From assembly GCF_019399235.1 (NCBI RefSeq), contig NZ_JAELVH010000021.1:33312-74691 (forward strand): 41,380 bases of DNA. The letters are read 5' to 3'. A model generated the notes under the pieces. It did no database searches and was not told the origin of the DNA. It saw nothing but the letters and a program-made list of their open reading frames with translations. This DNA comes from Streptomyces poriferorum. Its GTDB lineage: Bacteria > Actinomycetota > Actinomycetes > Streptomycetales > Streptomycetaceae. Shown piece after piece: positions 1 to 7,144 of the stretch; the first letter of the stretch is position 1, and every line of letters begins with the position of its first letter. A program made the position numbers and the translations under genes.

Positions 1-483
1 GCAGGGACCACCGCCCGCCGCTACTCCGTACGCGTCGTGGTGACCGGAGGCCTCGCCGGGATCGGCTTGTCACTGGCCGCGGTCTCCGCCGTCCACAAGG
101 ACACCGCCTATCCGCTGATCGGCGCACTCCTGCTGGTCGTCGGCGTGGGGGCGGGCTTCGCCTTCACGGTCACCTCCGACGTGATCCTCTCCAGCGTCCC
201 CAAGGAGCACGCCGGCTCCGCGTCCGCGGTCTCCGAAACGGCGTACGAGCTGGGAGCCGCCCTCGGCATCGCCCTGCTCGGCTCCATCGTCACCGGGGTG
301 TACCAGGGCTTCAATGCCCCCGCCGGAACTCCGCCCGACATCGCGGCGGCCGCCCAGGACGCCTTCGTCGACGGGCTGGGTGCCGCCTCCGCCATCGGCG
401 CGGTGGTGCTGATGGCGACGGCGGTCGCCGCCTGGTTCCTGCTGCGTGGCCAGGAGCTGGAGGAAGGCATCGTGCACGACTGA
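1..483 (+). CDS. MFS transporter, C-terminal part (DHA2/EmrB-QacA type), 5' truncated
   Basis: The frame is open from base 1 of the window and ends at TGA 481-483, so only the last 160 residues are present. Three hydrophobic segments alternate with short loops, and the text SDVILSSVPKEHAGSASAVSET followed by a Gly/Ala-rich helix is typical of the C-terminal half of 14-TM drug:proton antiporters of the DHA2 family, where it belongs to the late helices. The protein would sit in the cytoplasmic membrane and export small hydrophobic compounds by proton antiport; the substrate cannot be read from this fragment. It converges on the plsC-like gene, with a shared hairpin between them. The family call is good, the exact subfamily is inference. 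Confidence 0.85.
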   Translation, partial: AGTTARRYSVRVVVTGGLAGIGLSLAAVSAVHKDTAYPLIGALLLVVGVGAGFAFTVTSDVILSSVPKEHAGSASAVSETAYELGAALGIALLGSIVTGVYQGFNAPAGTPPDIAAAAQDAFVDGLGAASAIGAVVLMATAVAAWFLLRGQELEEGIVHD

Positions 484-495
484 CGCGGGCACGCG

Positions 496-533
496 GAAGG
501 GCCCGTACCACCGACCGGCGGTACGGGCCCTTC
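496..533. terminator. Bidirectional terminator hairpin
   Basis: A perfect 14-bp inverted repeat (496-509 with 520-533, GAAGGGCCCGTACC arm) encloses a 10-nt loop. It lies 12 bp after the MFS stop and 34 bp past the stop of the converging acyltransferase gene, so it can serve both. There is no strong T-tract, as is usual in Streptomyces. Confidence 0.8.
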
Positions 534-567
534 CCGAGTTCCTGTGTGCTGTGCTCCGTGCTCCGGC

Positions 568-1239
568 TCAGGCGGCCTTGGCCTTCGTCGCATACATGTC
601 GACGTACTCCTGGCCGGACAGGCGCATCACCTCGGCCATCACGGAGTCCGTCACCGCCCGCAGCACATAGCGGTCGCGGTCCATGCCCTCGTAACGCGAG
701 AACTCCATCGGCTCACCGAAGCGGACCGTGACCTTGCCCGGCCGCGGCAGACCGGAGCCGCCCGGCTGCAGCTTGTCCGTACCGATCATCGCGAAGGGCA
801 CCACCGGAGCCCCCGTCATCAGCGTCAGGCGCGCGATGCCCGTACGGCCCCGGTAGAGGCGGCCGTCGGGGGAGCGGGTGCCCTCCGGGTAGATCGCGAA
901 GGCGTTGCCCTCCTCCAGGATCCGGCGGCCCGTCATCAGCGCCGCGACACCACCGCGGCCGCCGTCCCGGTCCACCGGGATCATGCCGACGCCCGTGAAG
1001 AACCAGGCCATCAGCCGGCCCTTGAACCCCTTGCCCGTGACGTACTCGTCCTTGCCGATGAAGAACACCGGACGGTCGCAGCAGATCGGCATGATCATCG
1101 AGTCGATGAACGTCAGGTGGTTGCCCGCCAGGATCACCGGCCCGGAGCCCGGAATGTTCTCGATGCCCTCCATCCGCGGACGGAACATCAGACGCAGGAT
1201 CGGTCCGAGCACTGCCTTGATGAGTGCGAGTCGGGACAA
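568..1239 (-). CDS. plsC: 1-acyl-sn-glycerol-3-phosphate acyltransferase (PlsC family)
   Basis: Predicted to transfer an acyl group to lysophosphatidate, making phosphatidate for phospholipid synthesis at the inner face of the membrane. Reading from TTG 1239 the protein has 223 residues. The acyltransferase HX4D motif is seen at H41-D46 (NHLTFID) and the substrate-binding EGTRS block at 119-123, with a hydrophobic N-terminus. TTG was chosen because GGAGGAA lies 5 bases upstream and the text SRLALIKAVLGP is how such Streptomyces proteins begin; an open frame continues upstream to 1458 but has low-complexity, non-conserved text. The gene is divergent from the glycerophosphodiesterase gene, so both may act in lipid turnover. 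It could also be a broader-specificity lysophospholipid acyltransferase. Confidence 0.88.
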   Translation of the reverse strand: MSRLALIKAVLGPILRLMFRPRMEGIENIPGSGPVILAGNHLTFIDSMIMPICCDRPVFFIGKDEYVTGKGFKGRLMAWFFTGVGMIPVDRDGGRGGVAALMTGRRILEEGNAFAIYPEGTRSPDGRLYRGRTGIARLTLMTGAPVVPFAMIGTDKLQPGGSGLPRPGKVTVRFGEPMEFSRYEGMDRDRYVLRAVTDSVMAEVMRLSGQEYVDMYATKAKAA

Positions 1240-1389
1240 CGGTTCCTCCGGTGTAGTGGCCGGGCCGGCCGAGGCGACGGATGGTGAGGGTCCATGCAGG
1301 TGAGGACGATACTCGCGGGTACTCGCTGATCGCACATCGGGTTCACTCAGTGGATACGCAGTGTTGACGTGTGTTTGCGCCATGTTCGC

Positions 1390-1407
1390 CCGGATGGCGC
1401 CATCCGG
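1390..1407. promoter_or_regulatory. 18-bp perfect palindrome in the plsC/GDPD divergent region
   Basis: CCGGATGGCGCCATCCGG reads identically on both strands. It lies in the 227-bp gap between the divergent plsC-like gene and the GDPD gene, about 60 bp before the GDPD start and 150 bp before the plsC start. A TTGACG hexamer sits at 1364-1369. It could be an operator or a cruciform-forming sequence; no regulator is identified. Confidence 0.5.
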
Positions 1408-1443
1408 ACCGCACCGCTGCCTACGCTCGGTCCTCGCCCGACA

Positions 1444-1480
1444 GGTGCCGGACATCACATGCGAGGGTGCCGGACATCAC
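1444..1480 (+). repeat. 15-bp direct repeat with 22-bp period spanning the GDPD start
   Basis: GGTGCCGGACATCAC occurs at 1444-1458 and again at 1466-1480. The second copy holds the probable GTG start; the first copy carries a GTG in a different frame (offset 22 bp). It looks like a small duplication at the gene's 5' end. Confidence 0.8.
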
Positions 1481-2477
1481 CGTCATCGGACACCGCGGCA
1501 CCAGCGGATACCGCCCCGAGCACACGCTCGGCTCCTACCAGCTGGCCCTCGACATGGGCGCGCACGTCATCGAGCAGGACCTGGTACCGACCAGGGACGG
1601 CCATCTCGTATGCCGTCACGAGAACGACATCACCGCCACGACCGATGTCGCCGCCCACCCCGAGTTCGCGAGCCGCCGGACGACGAAGAAGGTCGACGGC
1701 GTCTCCCTGACCGGCTGGTTCACCGAGGACTTCACCCTCGCCGAGCTGAAGACGCTGCGGGCCAAGGAGCGCATCCCCGGCAACCGCCAGAAGAACACGC
1801 TGTACGACGGCCGCTGGGAGGTCCCCACCTTCGAGGAGGTCCTGCGCTGGGCCGACCGTGAGGGCCGGCGGCGCGGAAAGCCCGTCTGGCTGTACGTCGA
1901 GACCAAGCACCCCACCTACTTCCGCGGCCTGGGCCTCGGCCTGGAGGAGCCGCTCGCCAAGCTGCTGCGCCGCTACGGCCGGCACCGCGCCCAGTCGCCG
2001 CTCATCCTCCAGTCCTTCGAACCCGGCAGCATCCAGCGGCTGTCGAAGCTCGTGGCCACTCCGCGCGTCGTACTGCTGTCCGGCGCCGGCTCCAAGCCCT
2101 GGGACTTCGTGGCGTCCGGTGACCCGCGCACCACCGACGACCTGGTGAAGCCGGCCGGCCTCAAGTGGATGGCGTCCTTCGCGCAGGGCATCGGCCCCAC
2201 CCTGGACCTGATCATCCCCAAGGACGGCTCGGGCCGGCTCACCACGCCCACCACCCTGGTGCGGGACGCGCACGCGCAGGGCCTGATCCTGCACCCGTAC
2301 ACGATGCGCAACGAGAACACCTTCCTGCCCGCCGACTTCCGCCGGGGCACGGACCCCAACGCCTACGGGGACGCCTTCGGGGCCTTCGCGGCGTACTTCG
2401 CCACGGGAATCGACGGGATCTTCTCCGACAACCCGGACACGGCTCTGCTCGCGGCGGCGGACTTCGCCGGCGAGTAG
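1467..2477 (+). CDS. Glycerophosphodiester phosphodiesterase (GDPD family)
   Basis: Predicted to hydrolyse glycerophosphodiesters, released from phospholipid breakdown, to glycerol-3-phosphate and an alcohol. From GTG 1467 the product has 336 residues. The GDPD signature opens the protein: GHRGTSGYRPEHTLGSYQLA supplies the active-site HRG and the Glu of PEHT, followed by EQDLVPTRDGHLVCRHE with the metal-binding Glu/Asp and the second catalytic His; VETKHP and the closing GIDGIFSDNPD segment are also standard. No signal peptide is apparent from this start, so it is probably cytoplasmic, unlike many secreted GlpQ proteins. GTG 1467 is chosen because conserved text begins there; an ATG at 1371 in the same frame would add unconserved residues. 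The start lies inside a short direct repeat and has no well-spaced ribosome site. Confidence 0.88.
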   Translation: MPDITVIGHRGTSGYRPEHTLGSYQLALDMGAHVIEQDLVPTRDGHLVCRHENDITATTDVAAHPEFASRRTTKKVDGVSLTGWFTEDFTLAELKTLRAKERIPGNRQKNTLYDGRWEVPTFEEVLRWADREGRRRGKPVWLYVETKHPTYFRGLGLGLEEPLAKLLRRYGRHRAQSPLILQSFEPGSIQRLSKLVATPRVVLLSGAGSKPWDFVASGDPRTTDDLVKPAGLKWMASFAQGIGPTLDLIIPKDGSGRLTTPTTLVRDAHAQGLILHPYTMRNENTFLPADFRRGTDPNAYGDAFGAFAAYFATGIDGIFSDNPDTALLAAADFAGE

Positions 2478-2584
2478 CGGCCCCCGGGGAGCCGAGTCGT
2501 CAGCACCCGGCCGGGGCGTGCCCCGGTCGGGTGGTCCCGGCAGGTTCGGCGGCCGGCGGACGGGATTGCGGATCGGGTGGGGGC

Positions 2585-3151
2585 ATGACGCTTGTCGATC
2601 TTCCGCACGCCCTGCCCGCCCAGGGCGCAGCGATCCTCGTCCGCACTCTGTATCCCCTGGTCAGAGCCGAGGCGAGGGCGGAAGCCGCTGCCTCCGCCAC
2701 CGGCGCGGCCGTCGACCCCGCCGACCTCGAACAGGCCGTCTGGCTGCGGCTGCTGGAGCGTCCGGCCGGTCAGGGACCGCCCGCGGACACCGCCCGCTGG
2801 GTACGGGACACCGTCAGGGCGGAGGCCCGCCGGGCCCGCCGCACCGCCCGGCGCGAGCGCCCCTACCGTGACGAGAGGACCGCGGACCTCTCCGGCGGCC
2901 CGGAGCGAGCCGCCCTCGGAGCGGACCAACGCCGGATTCTGCACGCCGCGGTCGACCGGCTCCCCGGCCCCTGCGCCCGCTTACTGCGCGCACTTCTCGC
3001 CCCTGGCGATCCCACCTACCGGGAAATCGCAGGGGAGTTGGGTATGTCACAGGGGAGTTTGGGTCCGATCCGTTCCCGATGCCTTGGATGTCTGCGCAGA
3101 ATGCTGGCGGCGGAGGTTGTAGCTCCTGAACTGCGGGGAAAGGAGCGGTAG
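2585..3151 (+). CDS. Small sigma-70-like protein (C-terminal region-4 helix-turn-helix)
   Basis: A 188-residue protein starting at ATG 2585 behind GGGTGGGGG. The middle is basic and Arg-rich; the C-terminus (about residues 130-185) reads as sigma region 4: VDRLPGPCARLLRALL, then TYREIAGELGMSQGSLGPIRSRCL, a helix-turn-helix of the type that binds the -35 element in ECF sigma factors. Region 2, which binds the -10 element and RNA polymerase, is not obvious, although LEQAVWLRLLERPA may be its remnant. It may therefore be a divergent ECF factor or a sigma-like DNA-binding protein. The GNAT gene follows 37 bp downstream on the same strand and may be co-transcribed. No anti-sigma gene is adjacent. 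Confidence 0.75.
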   Translation: MTLVDLPHALPAQGAAILVRTLYPLVRAEARAEAAASATGAAVDPADLEQAVWLRLLERPAGQGPPADTARWVRDTVRAEARRARRTARRERPYRDERTADLSGGPERAALGADQRRILHAAVDRLPGPCARLLRALLAPGDPTYREIAGELGMSQGSLGPIRSRCLGCLRRMLAAEVVAPELRGKER

Positions 3152-3188
3152 ACAACCGGCGGATCAGGTGAGCGAGAGGCATGCGCAG

Positions 3189-3692
3189 ATGGGCATGAGC
3201 GTGATCATCTCGGCGGCGAAGGCACAGGACGCCGAACAGGTCTTGAAACTCCAGTACCTCTGTTTTCAGAGCGAGGCGGAGCTGTACGGGAACTACCGGA
3301 TCGACCCGCTCGTCCAGACCCTCGACTCGGTACGCGCCGAAATCGCCACGAACCTCGTGTTCGTGGCGCGGCTCGGCGAGGAAGTCGTCGGTTCGGTACG
3401 CGGATCGGCGGACCAGGAAGGTACCGGGCAGATCGGCAGGCTCTGCGTCCACCCCCGGCTCCGGGGGCACGGTCTCGGCGCCCGTCTGCTGGGCGCCGCG
3501 GAGGCCGGACTGGCAGACCAGCGGTCGGCCACCCGCTTCCGGCTGCACACCGGGCACCGGAGCGAAGGCAATCTGCGGCTCTACCGGCGCGCGGGCTATG
3601 CCACCGTCGGCGACGCCACCGGTCAGGACGGCGTCCGGATGATCCTCCTGGAGAAGGAGGCATCGGCGCCCGCCTATGTGACGAGCGCCTAG
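3189..3692 (+). CDS. GNAT family N-acetyltransferase
   Basis: Predicted acetyl-CoA-dependent N-acetyltransferase of 167 residues in the cytoplasm; the substrate is unknown. The GNAT core is clear: a beta strand with FVARLGEEVVGSVRG, then IGRLCVHPRLRGHGLGARLL, whose R-x-x-G-x-G segment is the acetyl-CoA pyrophosphate-binding motif A, and near the end EGNLRLYRRAGY, the usual motif B ending. ATG 3189 is chosen because GAGAGG lies 9 bases upstream; GTG 3168 and ATG 3195 are in-frame alternatives. It follows the sigma-like gene by 37 bp and is terminated by a very strong hairpin. Confidence 0.87.
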   Translation: MGMSVIISAAKAQDAEQVLKLQYLCFQSEAELYGNYRIDPLVQTLDSVRAEIATNLVFVARLGEEVVGSVRGSADQEGTGQIGRLCVHPRLRGHGLGARLLGAAEAGLADQRSATRFRLHTGHRSEGNLRLYRRAGYATVGDATGQDGVRMILLEKEASAPAYVTSA

Positions 3693-3696
3693 GTCA

Positions 3697-3745
3697 TGTC
3701 CGCAAAGTCTCGTCCGGTCCGCGGGCGGACGAGACTTTGCGGACA
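3697..3745. terminator. Strong bidirectional terminator hairpin
   Basis: A perfect 20-bp stem (3697-3716 with 3726-3745) with a 9-nt loop lies 4 bp after the GNAT stop and 11 bp beyond the stop of the converging membrane-protein gene. It is one of the longest uninterrupted stems in the window. Confidence 0.9.
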
Positions 3746-3756
3746 CTCCCCAGGAG

Positions 3757-4194
3757 TTACGCGGTCCGGGCGCGGCGCAGCCACATCATCCCGGTGACCG
3801 GAAGGATCACCGGGATGAACAGGTAGTCCCGGCCGAAGTACGACCAGACCGTGGCGTCCGAGAACGCCGAAGGCTCGACCAGCGTCCACGTACCCACGAT
3901 CAGCACTCCGGCGAGCTCGGCGGCACAGCACACCAGTGCCGTCCGCCGCGCCTTCTCACCCCCGCGCACCAGCGAGTAGGTGATGAAGCCGTAGACCGCC
4001 GCGGCGGCGGCCGACAGTACGTAGGACAGCGGCGCCTTCCCGAAGTCCAGGATCATCTGCACGACCGCCCGGGACGCCGCCGCCACGGTGAACACGCCGT
4101 AGAACCAGACCAGTACGCGCCCGGGGCCCGTGCCCAGGTCGAAGGGCTGCTTCTCTCCGGCTGCCGCTGCGGGGGTGCGATCGGTGTCGGTCAC
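3757..4194 (-). CDS. Hypothetical integral membrane protein, second of a pair
   Basis: A 145-residue protein of unknown function. After a polar N-terminus of about 25 residues come four hydrophobic segments (for example VLVWFYGVFTVAAASRAVV, YVLSAAAAAVYGFITYSLV, ALVCCAAELAGVLIVGTW, YLFIPVILPVTGMMWL), ending in a short Arg-rich tail. GTG 4194 lies 2 bp after the TGA of the upstream membrane-protein gene, with a GGGGAAA ribosome site inside that gene's end, which indicates translational coupling. The open frame continues to 4278 over the neighbour but is only a shadow there. The two proteins probably act together in the membrane; I recognise no family. Confidence 0.75.
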   Translation of the reverse strand: MTDTDRTPAAAAGEKQPFDLGTGPGRVLVWFYGVFTVAAASRAVVQMILDFGKAPLSYVLSAAAAAVYGFITYSLVRGGEKARRTALVCCAAELAGVLIVGTWTLVEPSAFSDATVWSYFGRDYLFIPVILPVTGMMWLRRARTA

Positions 4195-4196
4195 GG

Positions 4197-4556
4197 TCAG
4201 TTTCCCCAGATGTCGTAGAGCCGTACTTCGAGAACGGCCAGCACGACCGCGCCCGCCGCCACCGTCACCGAACCCCACCGGGTCCGCTCGCTCAGCGACA
4301 GGAAGCCCGCCGCAGGCACGGCGAGGAAGGCCCCGATCAGATACGCGATGAAGATGGTCATGCCCTGCTCCGGCCGCTCACCGCGGGCCAGCTGCACGAT
4401 CCCCACCACCAGCTGGGACAGCGCCAGCAGGGTGACCACGGCCATCCCGATGAAGTGCCAGTCCTTGGTCGGCTGGTCCCGGTAGGCGGCGAATCCGCAC
4501 CAGGCGGCGAGGGCGAGGGCGGCCACGCCGACCGCGATCGTCAGGGCGTCAAGCAT
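4197..4556 (-). CDS. Hypothetical integral membrane protein, first of a pair
   Basis: A 119-residue protein with four predicted membrane helices (LTIAVGVAALALAAWCGFAAY, IGMAVVTLLALSQLVVGIVQ, MTIFIAYLIGAFLAVPAAGFL, VTVAAGAVVLAVLEVRLYD) joined by short loops. There is no signal-peptide cleavage site and no recognisable catalytic motif. It starts at ATG 4556 with only a poor ribosome site and is followed 2 bp later by the start of a second four-helix protein, so the pair is probably made in equal amounts. A role as a small two-subunit membrane complex is inference. Confidence 0.75.
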   Translation of the reverse strand: MLDALTIAVGVAALALAAWCGFAAYRDQPTKDWHFIGMAVVTLLALSQLVVGIVQLARGERPEQGMTIFIAYLIGAFLAVPAAGFLSLSERTRWGSVTVAAGAVVLAVLEVRLYDIWGN

Positions 4557-5035
4557 GAGCCGAGGGTATTACGGGCCGCCGGTGCCGTTGCGTGCGCCCC
4601 CGTGCCCGTACGCCGCTGCCGACCGAGGGGGAGAGGTGTGCCGCGCTCCCGGGCGGAGGGGCGTCGAGCCCGGCGCAGACGTGTACCGGGCCCCGCGCAG
4701 AGATGTACCGGGCCCTCGCGCGGCGGTGTACCGAGCCCCGCGCGGCGCCGTGCCGGGCCCCCGCGGGGCCGCACCGGGCCCTGCGCGGAGCCCTGCCGGC
4801 CCGCGTGCAGGTGCGGACGGCCGGGGTGGAGGTCGTGGCCTTGGCCACACAGCCGTGCGGGCCGGGCCGTAGAGGGCCGGTCCCGGTCCAAGCCCATCCC
4901 TGGCATCTGTGCAGGTCACAGCTCTGGTGGCGGAGGCGGTCCGGGCCCGCCGGGCGATGGCGCCGCACCATCCACGGCCGTCCGCTATCCGGACAGCGGG
5001 TTCGGCGTGAACCTCACGTCTGTTTTACTTGGCCC
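4557..5035. other. Long spacer with tandem repeats upstream of the met leader
   Basis: About 480 bp without a credible gene. Open frames exist in several registers, but all have biased composition and no recognisable protein text. It contains a degenerate tandem repeat (4682-4790). Just before the leader peptide is an inverted repeat, CGTGA-ACC-TCACG (5006-5018), followed by a relatively T-rich stretch (TGTTTTACTT) that could include a -10 element. Promoters for the minus-strand membrane pair and the plus-strand met operon should both lie here. Confidence 0.6.
4682..4790 (+). repeat. Degenerate 22-24 bp tandem repeat
   Basis: Four to five imperfect copies of a unit close to TGTACCGGGCCCCGCGCGG follow each other. 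Copies begin at about 4682, 4704, 4727 and 4751, with a partial one at about 4773. Units vary by one or two bases in length, so reading frame is not conserved, which argues against coding. Confidence 0.65.
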
Positions 5036-5122
5036 ATGACCACGACGAGCAGCCGCATCCTTGCGACCGAGGCGATCACGACGCCCGGTGCTCGTTGTAT
5101 GTGTCGAATGCGCGCCTTCTGA
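5036..5122 (+). CDS. Cys/Met-rich leader peptide of the metNIQ operon
   Basis: A 28-codon frame from ATG 5036 to TGA 5120-5122 encodes a peptide ending RCMCRMRAF. The last nine residues contain two Cys and two Met within Arg-rich text, the arrangement of the putative leader peptides that precede sulfur-metabolism genes in actinobacteria. It sits 223 bp upstream of metN on the same strand. By analogy with transcription attenuation, ribosome stalling on the Cys/Met codons when charged tRNAs are scarce could alter folding of the downstream mRNA and raise metNIQ expression. What is seen is the frame, its composition and its position; regulation is inference. No other good start exists in this frame, and the leader may be translated from a nearly leaderless mRNA. 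Confidence 0.72.
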   Translation: MTTTSSRILATEAITTPGARCMCRMRAF

Positions 5123-5345
5123 GGGCCCACGACTGAGCCTCGCGCCCCGAAGCGAGACCGAGCCGGAGCCGTCCGCACCCAGCGGAACGCGCCCTTCCAG
5201 CACGTTGCCCCGCGGCCACCGCCGCGCCCGGCCGTGCCGGGATCCCGCTCGCCACGTCCGATCGAAACGTCCGGACAGCCTCATCGGACGACTTCCCCGT
5301 GCCCGGCGGACACCGCGCCGCGCACTCGACAGTGACGGAAACCCT
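5123..5345 (+). promoter_or_regulatory. Structured leader mRNA between the leader peptide and metN
   Basis: Several stems can form after the leader stop: CTCGC/GCGAG (5139-5143 with 5152-5156), CGCGGC/GCCGCG (5211-5216 with 5221-5226), CCCGGC/GCCGGG (5227-5232 with 5236-5241) and an 8-bp stem CGTCCGAT/ATCGGACG (5255-5262 with 5283-5290). The last competes with an internal pairing GTCCG/CGGAC (5256-5260 with 5272-5276). No SAM-riboswitch core is recognised. Alternative foldings fit attenuation or occlusion of the metN start, but this is not proven by sequence. Confidence 0.45.
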
Positions 5346-6404
5346 GTGATCACCACTACGGGCCTCACGAAGGTCTACCAGTCGCGCGGCCGTGAGGTCA
5401 CCGCCCTGGACGGCGTCGACCTGCACGTCCGCGAGGGCGAGGTGTACGGCGTCATCGGGCAGAGCGGCGCCGGGAAATCCTCCCTCATCCGCTGCGTCAA
5501 CCTGCTGGAGCGCCCCACCGCCGGTACCGTGACCGTCGCGGGCCAGGACCTCACCGCGCTCGCCGGCCGCGGCCGCCGGGCCGGCAAGGAACTGCGCGAG
5601 GCGCGCAGCCGCATCGGCATGGTCTTCCAGCACTTCAACCTGCTGGCCTCCCGCACCGTCCAGGGCAATGTGGAGCTCCCGCTGGAGATCCTCGGAGTCA
5701 CCGGCCGGGAACGGTCCCGCAAGGCGCTCGAACTCCTCGACCTGGTCGGCCTCGCCGACAAGGCCAAGGCCTACCCGGGCCAGCTCTCCGGCGGCCAGAA
5801 GCAGCGCGTCGGCATCGCCCGCGCACTCGCCGGCGACCCCAAGGTGCTGCTCTCCGACGAGGCGACCTCGGCGCTCGACCCCGAGACCACCCGCTCCATC
5901 CTCCAGCTGCTGCGCGACCTCAACCAGCAGCTCGGCCTCACCGTCCTGCTCATCACGCACGAGATGGACGTCGTCAAGACGATCTGCGACTCCGCCGCGC
6001 TGATGCAGAAGGGGCGCATCGTCGAGTCAGGAACCGTCGGCGACCTGCTCGCCACCCCCGGCTCCGCACTCGCCCACGAGCTGTTCCCGGTCGGCGGCAG
6101 TGCCTCCGGCCCCGACCGCACGGTCGTCGACGTCACCTTCCACGGCGACGCGGCCGGCCGGCCGGTGATCTCGCAGCTCTCGCGTACGTACAACATCGAC
6201 ATCTCGATCCTGGGTGCCGCGATGGACACCGTCGGCGGCAAGCAGATCGGACGGATGCGCATCGAACTGCCCGGCCGGTTCGAGGAGAACGTCGTCCCGA
6301 TCGGCTTCCTGCGCGAGCAGGGACTGCAGGCCGAGGTCGTCGACGGCCCCGAGACCGAACCCGTCATCATCCCCGCACCGCTCACCAAGGAGGTGGCGAA
6401 GTGA
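5346..6404 (+). CDS. metN: Methionine ABC importer, ATP-binding subunit MetN
   Basis: ATPase of the methionine importer, working as a dimer on the cytoplasmic side with MetI. The 352 residues show Walker A GQSGAGKSS (38-46), the ABC signature LSGGQKQR (147-154), Walker B ending in D171-E172 and the switch His in LLITHEM (H205). After about residue 260 there is a NIL-type C-terminal domain, a feature of MetN where methionine binding feeds back on transport. GTG 5346 is chosen because GACGGAAA precedes it and the ABC fold begins directly (ITTTGLTKVYQ); the frame is open further upstream through leader sequence. It overlaps metI by 4 bp (GTGA). The Cys/Met leader peptide upstream supports a sulfur amino acid substrate. 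Confidence 0.93.
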   Translation: MITTTGLTKVYQSRGREVTALDGVDLHVREGEVYGVIGQSGAGKSSLIRCVNLLERPTAGTVTVAGQDLTALAGRGRRAGKELREARSRIGMVFQHFNLLASRTVQGNVELPLEILGVTGRERSRKALELLDLVGLADKAKAYPGQLSGGQKQRVGIARALAGDPKVLLSDEATSALDPETTRSILQLLRDLNQQLGLTVLLITHEMDVVKTICDSAALMQKGRIVESGTVGDLLATPGSALAHELFPVGGSASGPDRTVVDVTFHGDAAGRPVISQLSRTYNIDISILGAAMDTVGGKQIGRMRIELPGRFEENVVPIGFLREQGLQAEVVDGPETEPVIIPAPLTKEVAK

Positions 6405-7072
6405 CCTGGTCCGAAATGCAGCCGCTGCTGACGCAGGGCACCGTCGACACCCTCTACATGGTCCTCTGGTCCGCCGTCGTCACCGTCCTGGCCGGACTGC
6501 CGCTCGGGGTTCTGCTGGTCCTCACCGACAAGGGCGGACTGCTGCAGAACACCCCGGTGAACAAGGTCATCGGCGTGATCGTGAACATCGGCCGCTCGCT
6601 GCCGTTCATCATCCTGCTGATCGCCCTGATCCCCTTCACCACCTGGGTCGTCGGCACCTTCATCGGCCCGACCGCGATGATCGTGCCGCTCGCCGTGGGT
6701 GCCATCCCGTTCTTCGCCCGGCTCGTCGAGACGGCGGTCCGCGAGGTCGACCACGGGCTCGTCGAAGCGGTCCAGTCCATGGGCGGCTCCATTCCGACGA
6801 TCGTCCGCAAGGTCCTCCTCCCGCAGGCCCTGCCGTCCCTCGTCTCCGGCGTCACCACCACCGTCATCGTGCTCATCGGCTACTCCGCGATGGCCGGAGC
6901 GGTCGGCGGCGAAGGGCTCGGCTCCAAGGCCGTCACGTACGGATTCCAGCGCTTCGACAACCAGTTCATGCTCATCACCGTCGTGCTGCTGGTCGTCATC
7001 GTGACCGTGATCCAGCTGATCGGCGACGGAGCCGTACGCCTGCTGGCCCGCCGAGGCCGCACCACCTACTGA
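6401..7072 (+). CDS. metI: Methionine ABC importer, permease MetI
   Basis: Membrane channel subunit of the methionine importer, 223 residues with five to six hydrophobic helices. The cytoplasmic coupling loop carries the EAA-type motif EAVQSMGGSIPTIVRKVLLP, which contacts MetN. GTG 6401 overlaps the metN stop as GTGA, and AAGGAGG lies 8 bases upstream, so translation is coupled. The length is that expected for MetI. The region INIGRSLPFIILLIALIPFT and the GEGLGSKAVTYGFQRF segment near the end are characteristic of this D-methionine/L-methionine permease family. metQ follows after 72 bp. Confidence 0.93.
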   Translation: MTWSEMQPLLTQGTVDTLYMVLWSAVVTVLAGLPLGVLLVLTDKGGLLQNTPVNKVIGVIVNIGRSLPFIILLIALIPFTTWVVGTFIGPTAMIVPLAVGAIPFFARLVETAVREVDHGLVEAVQSMGGSIPTIVRKVLLPQALPSLVSGVTTTVIVLIGYSAMAGAVGGEGLGSKAVTYGFQRFDNQFMLITVVLLVVIVTVIQLIGDGAVRLLARRGRTTY

Positions 7073-7144
7073 GACTTCTCTCCCCACGAGCCCGCACTCC
7101 TTGTCCGGGCGTACCACCATCACCACCTGAAAGAGGCACTCTTC

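Noticed and set aside
4682..4790. CRISPR array
   Set aside because: Units abut without unique spacers, are degenerate, and no cas gene is present.
4592..5035. Protein-coding gene in the long spacer before the met operon
   Set aside because: Frames are open in several registers because of GC content; the tandem repeats change length by one or two bases and no frame shows protein-like text or a ribosome site before the leader peptide.
5123..5345. SAM riboswitch before metN
   Set aside because: Conserved SAM-I, SAM-II or SAM-IV core segments are not recognisable; the leader peptide with simple stems explains the region better.
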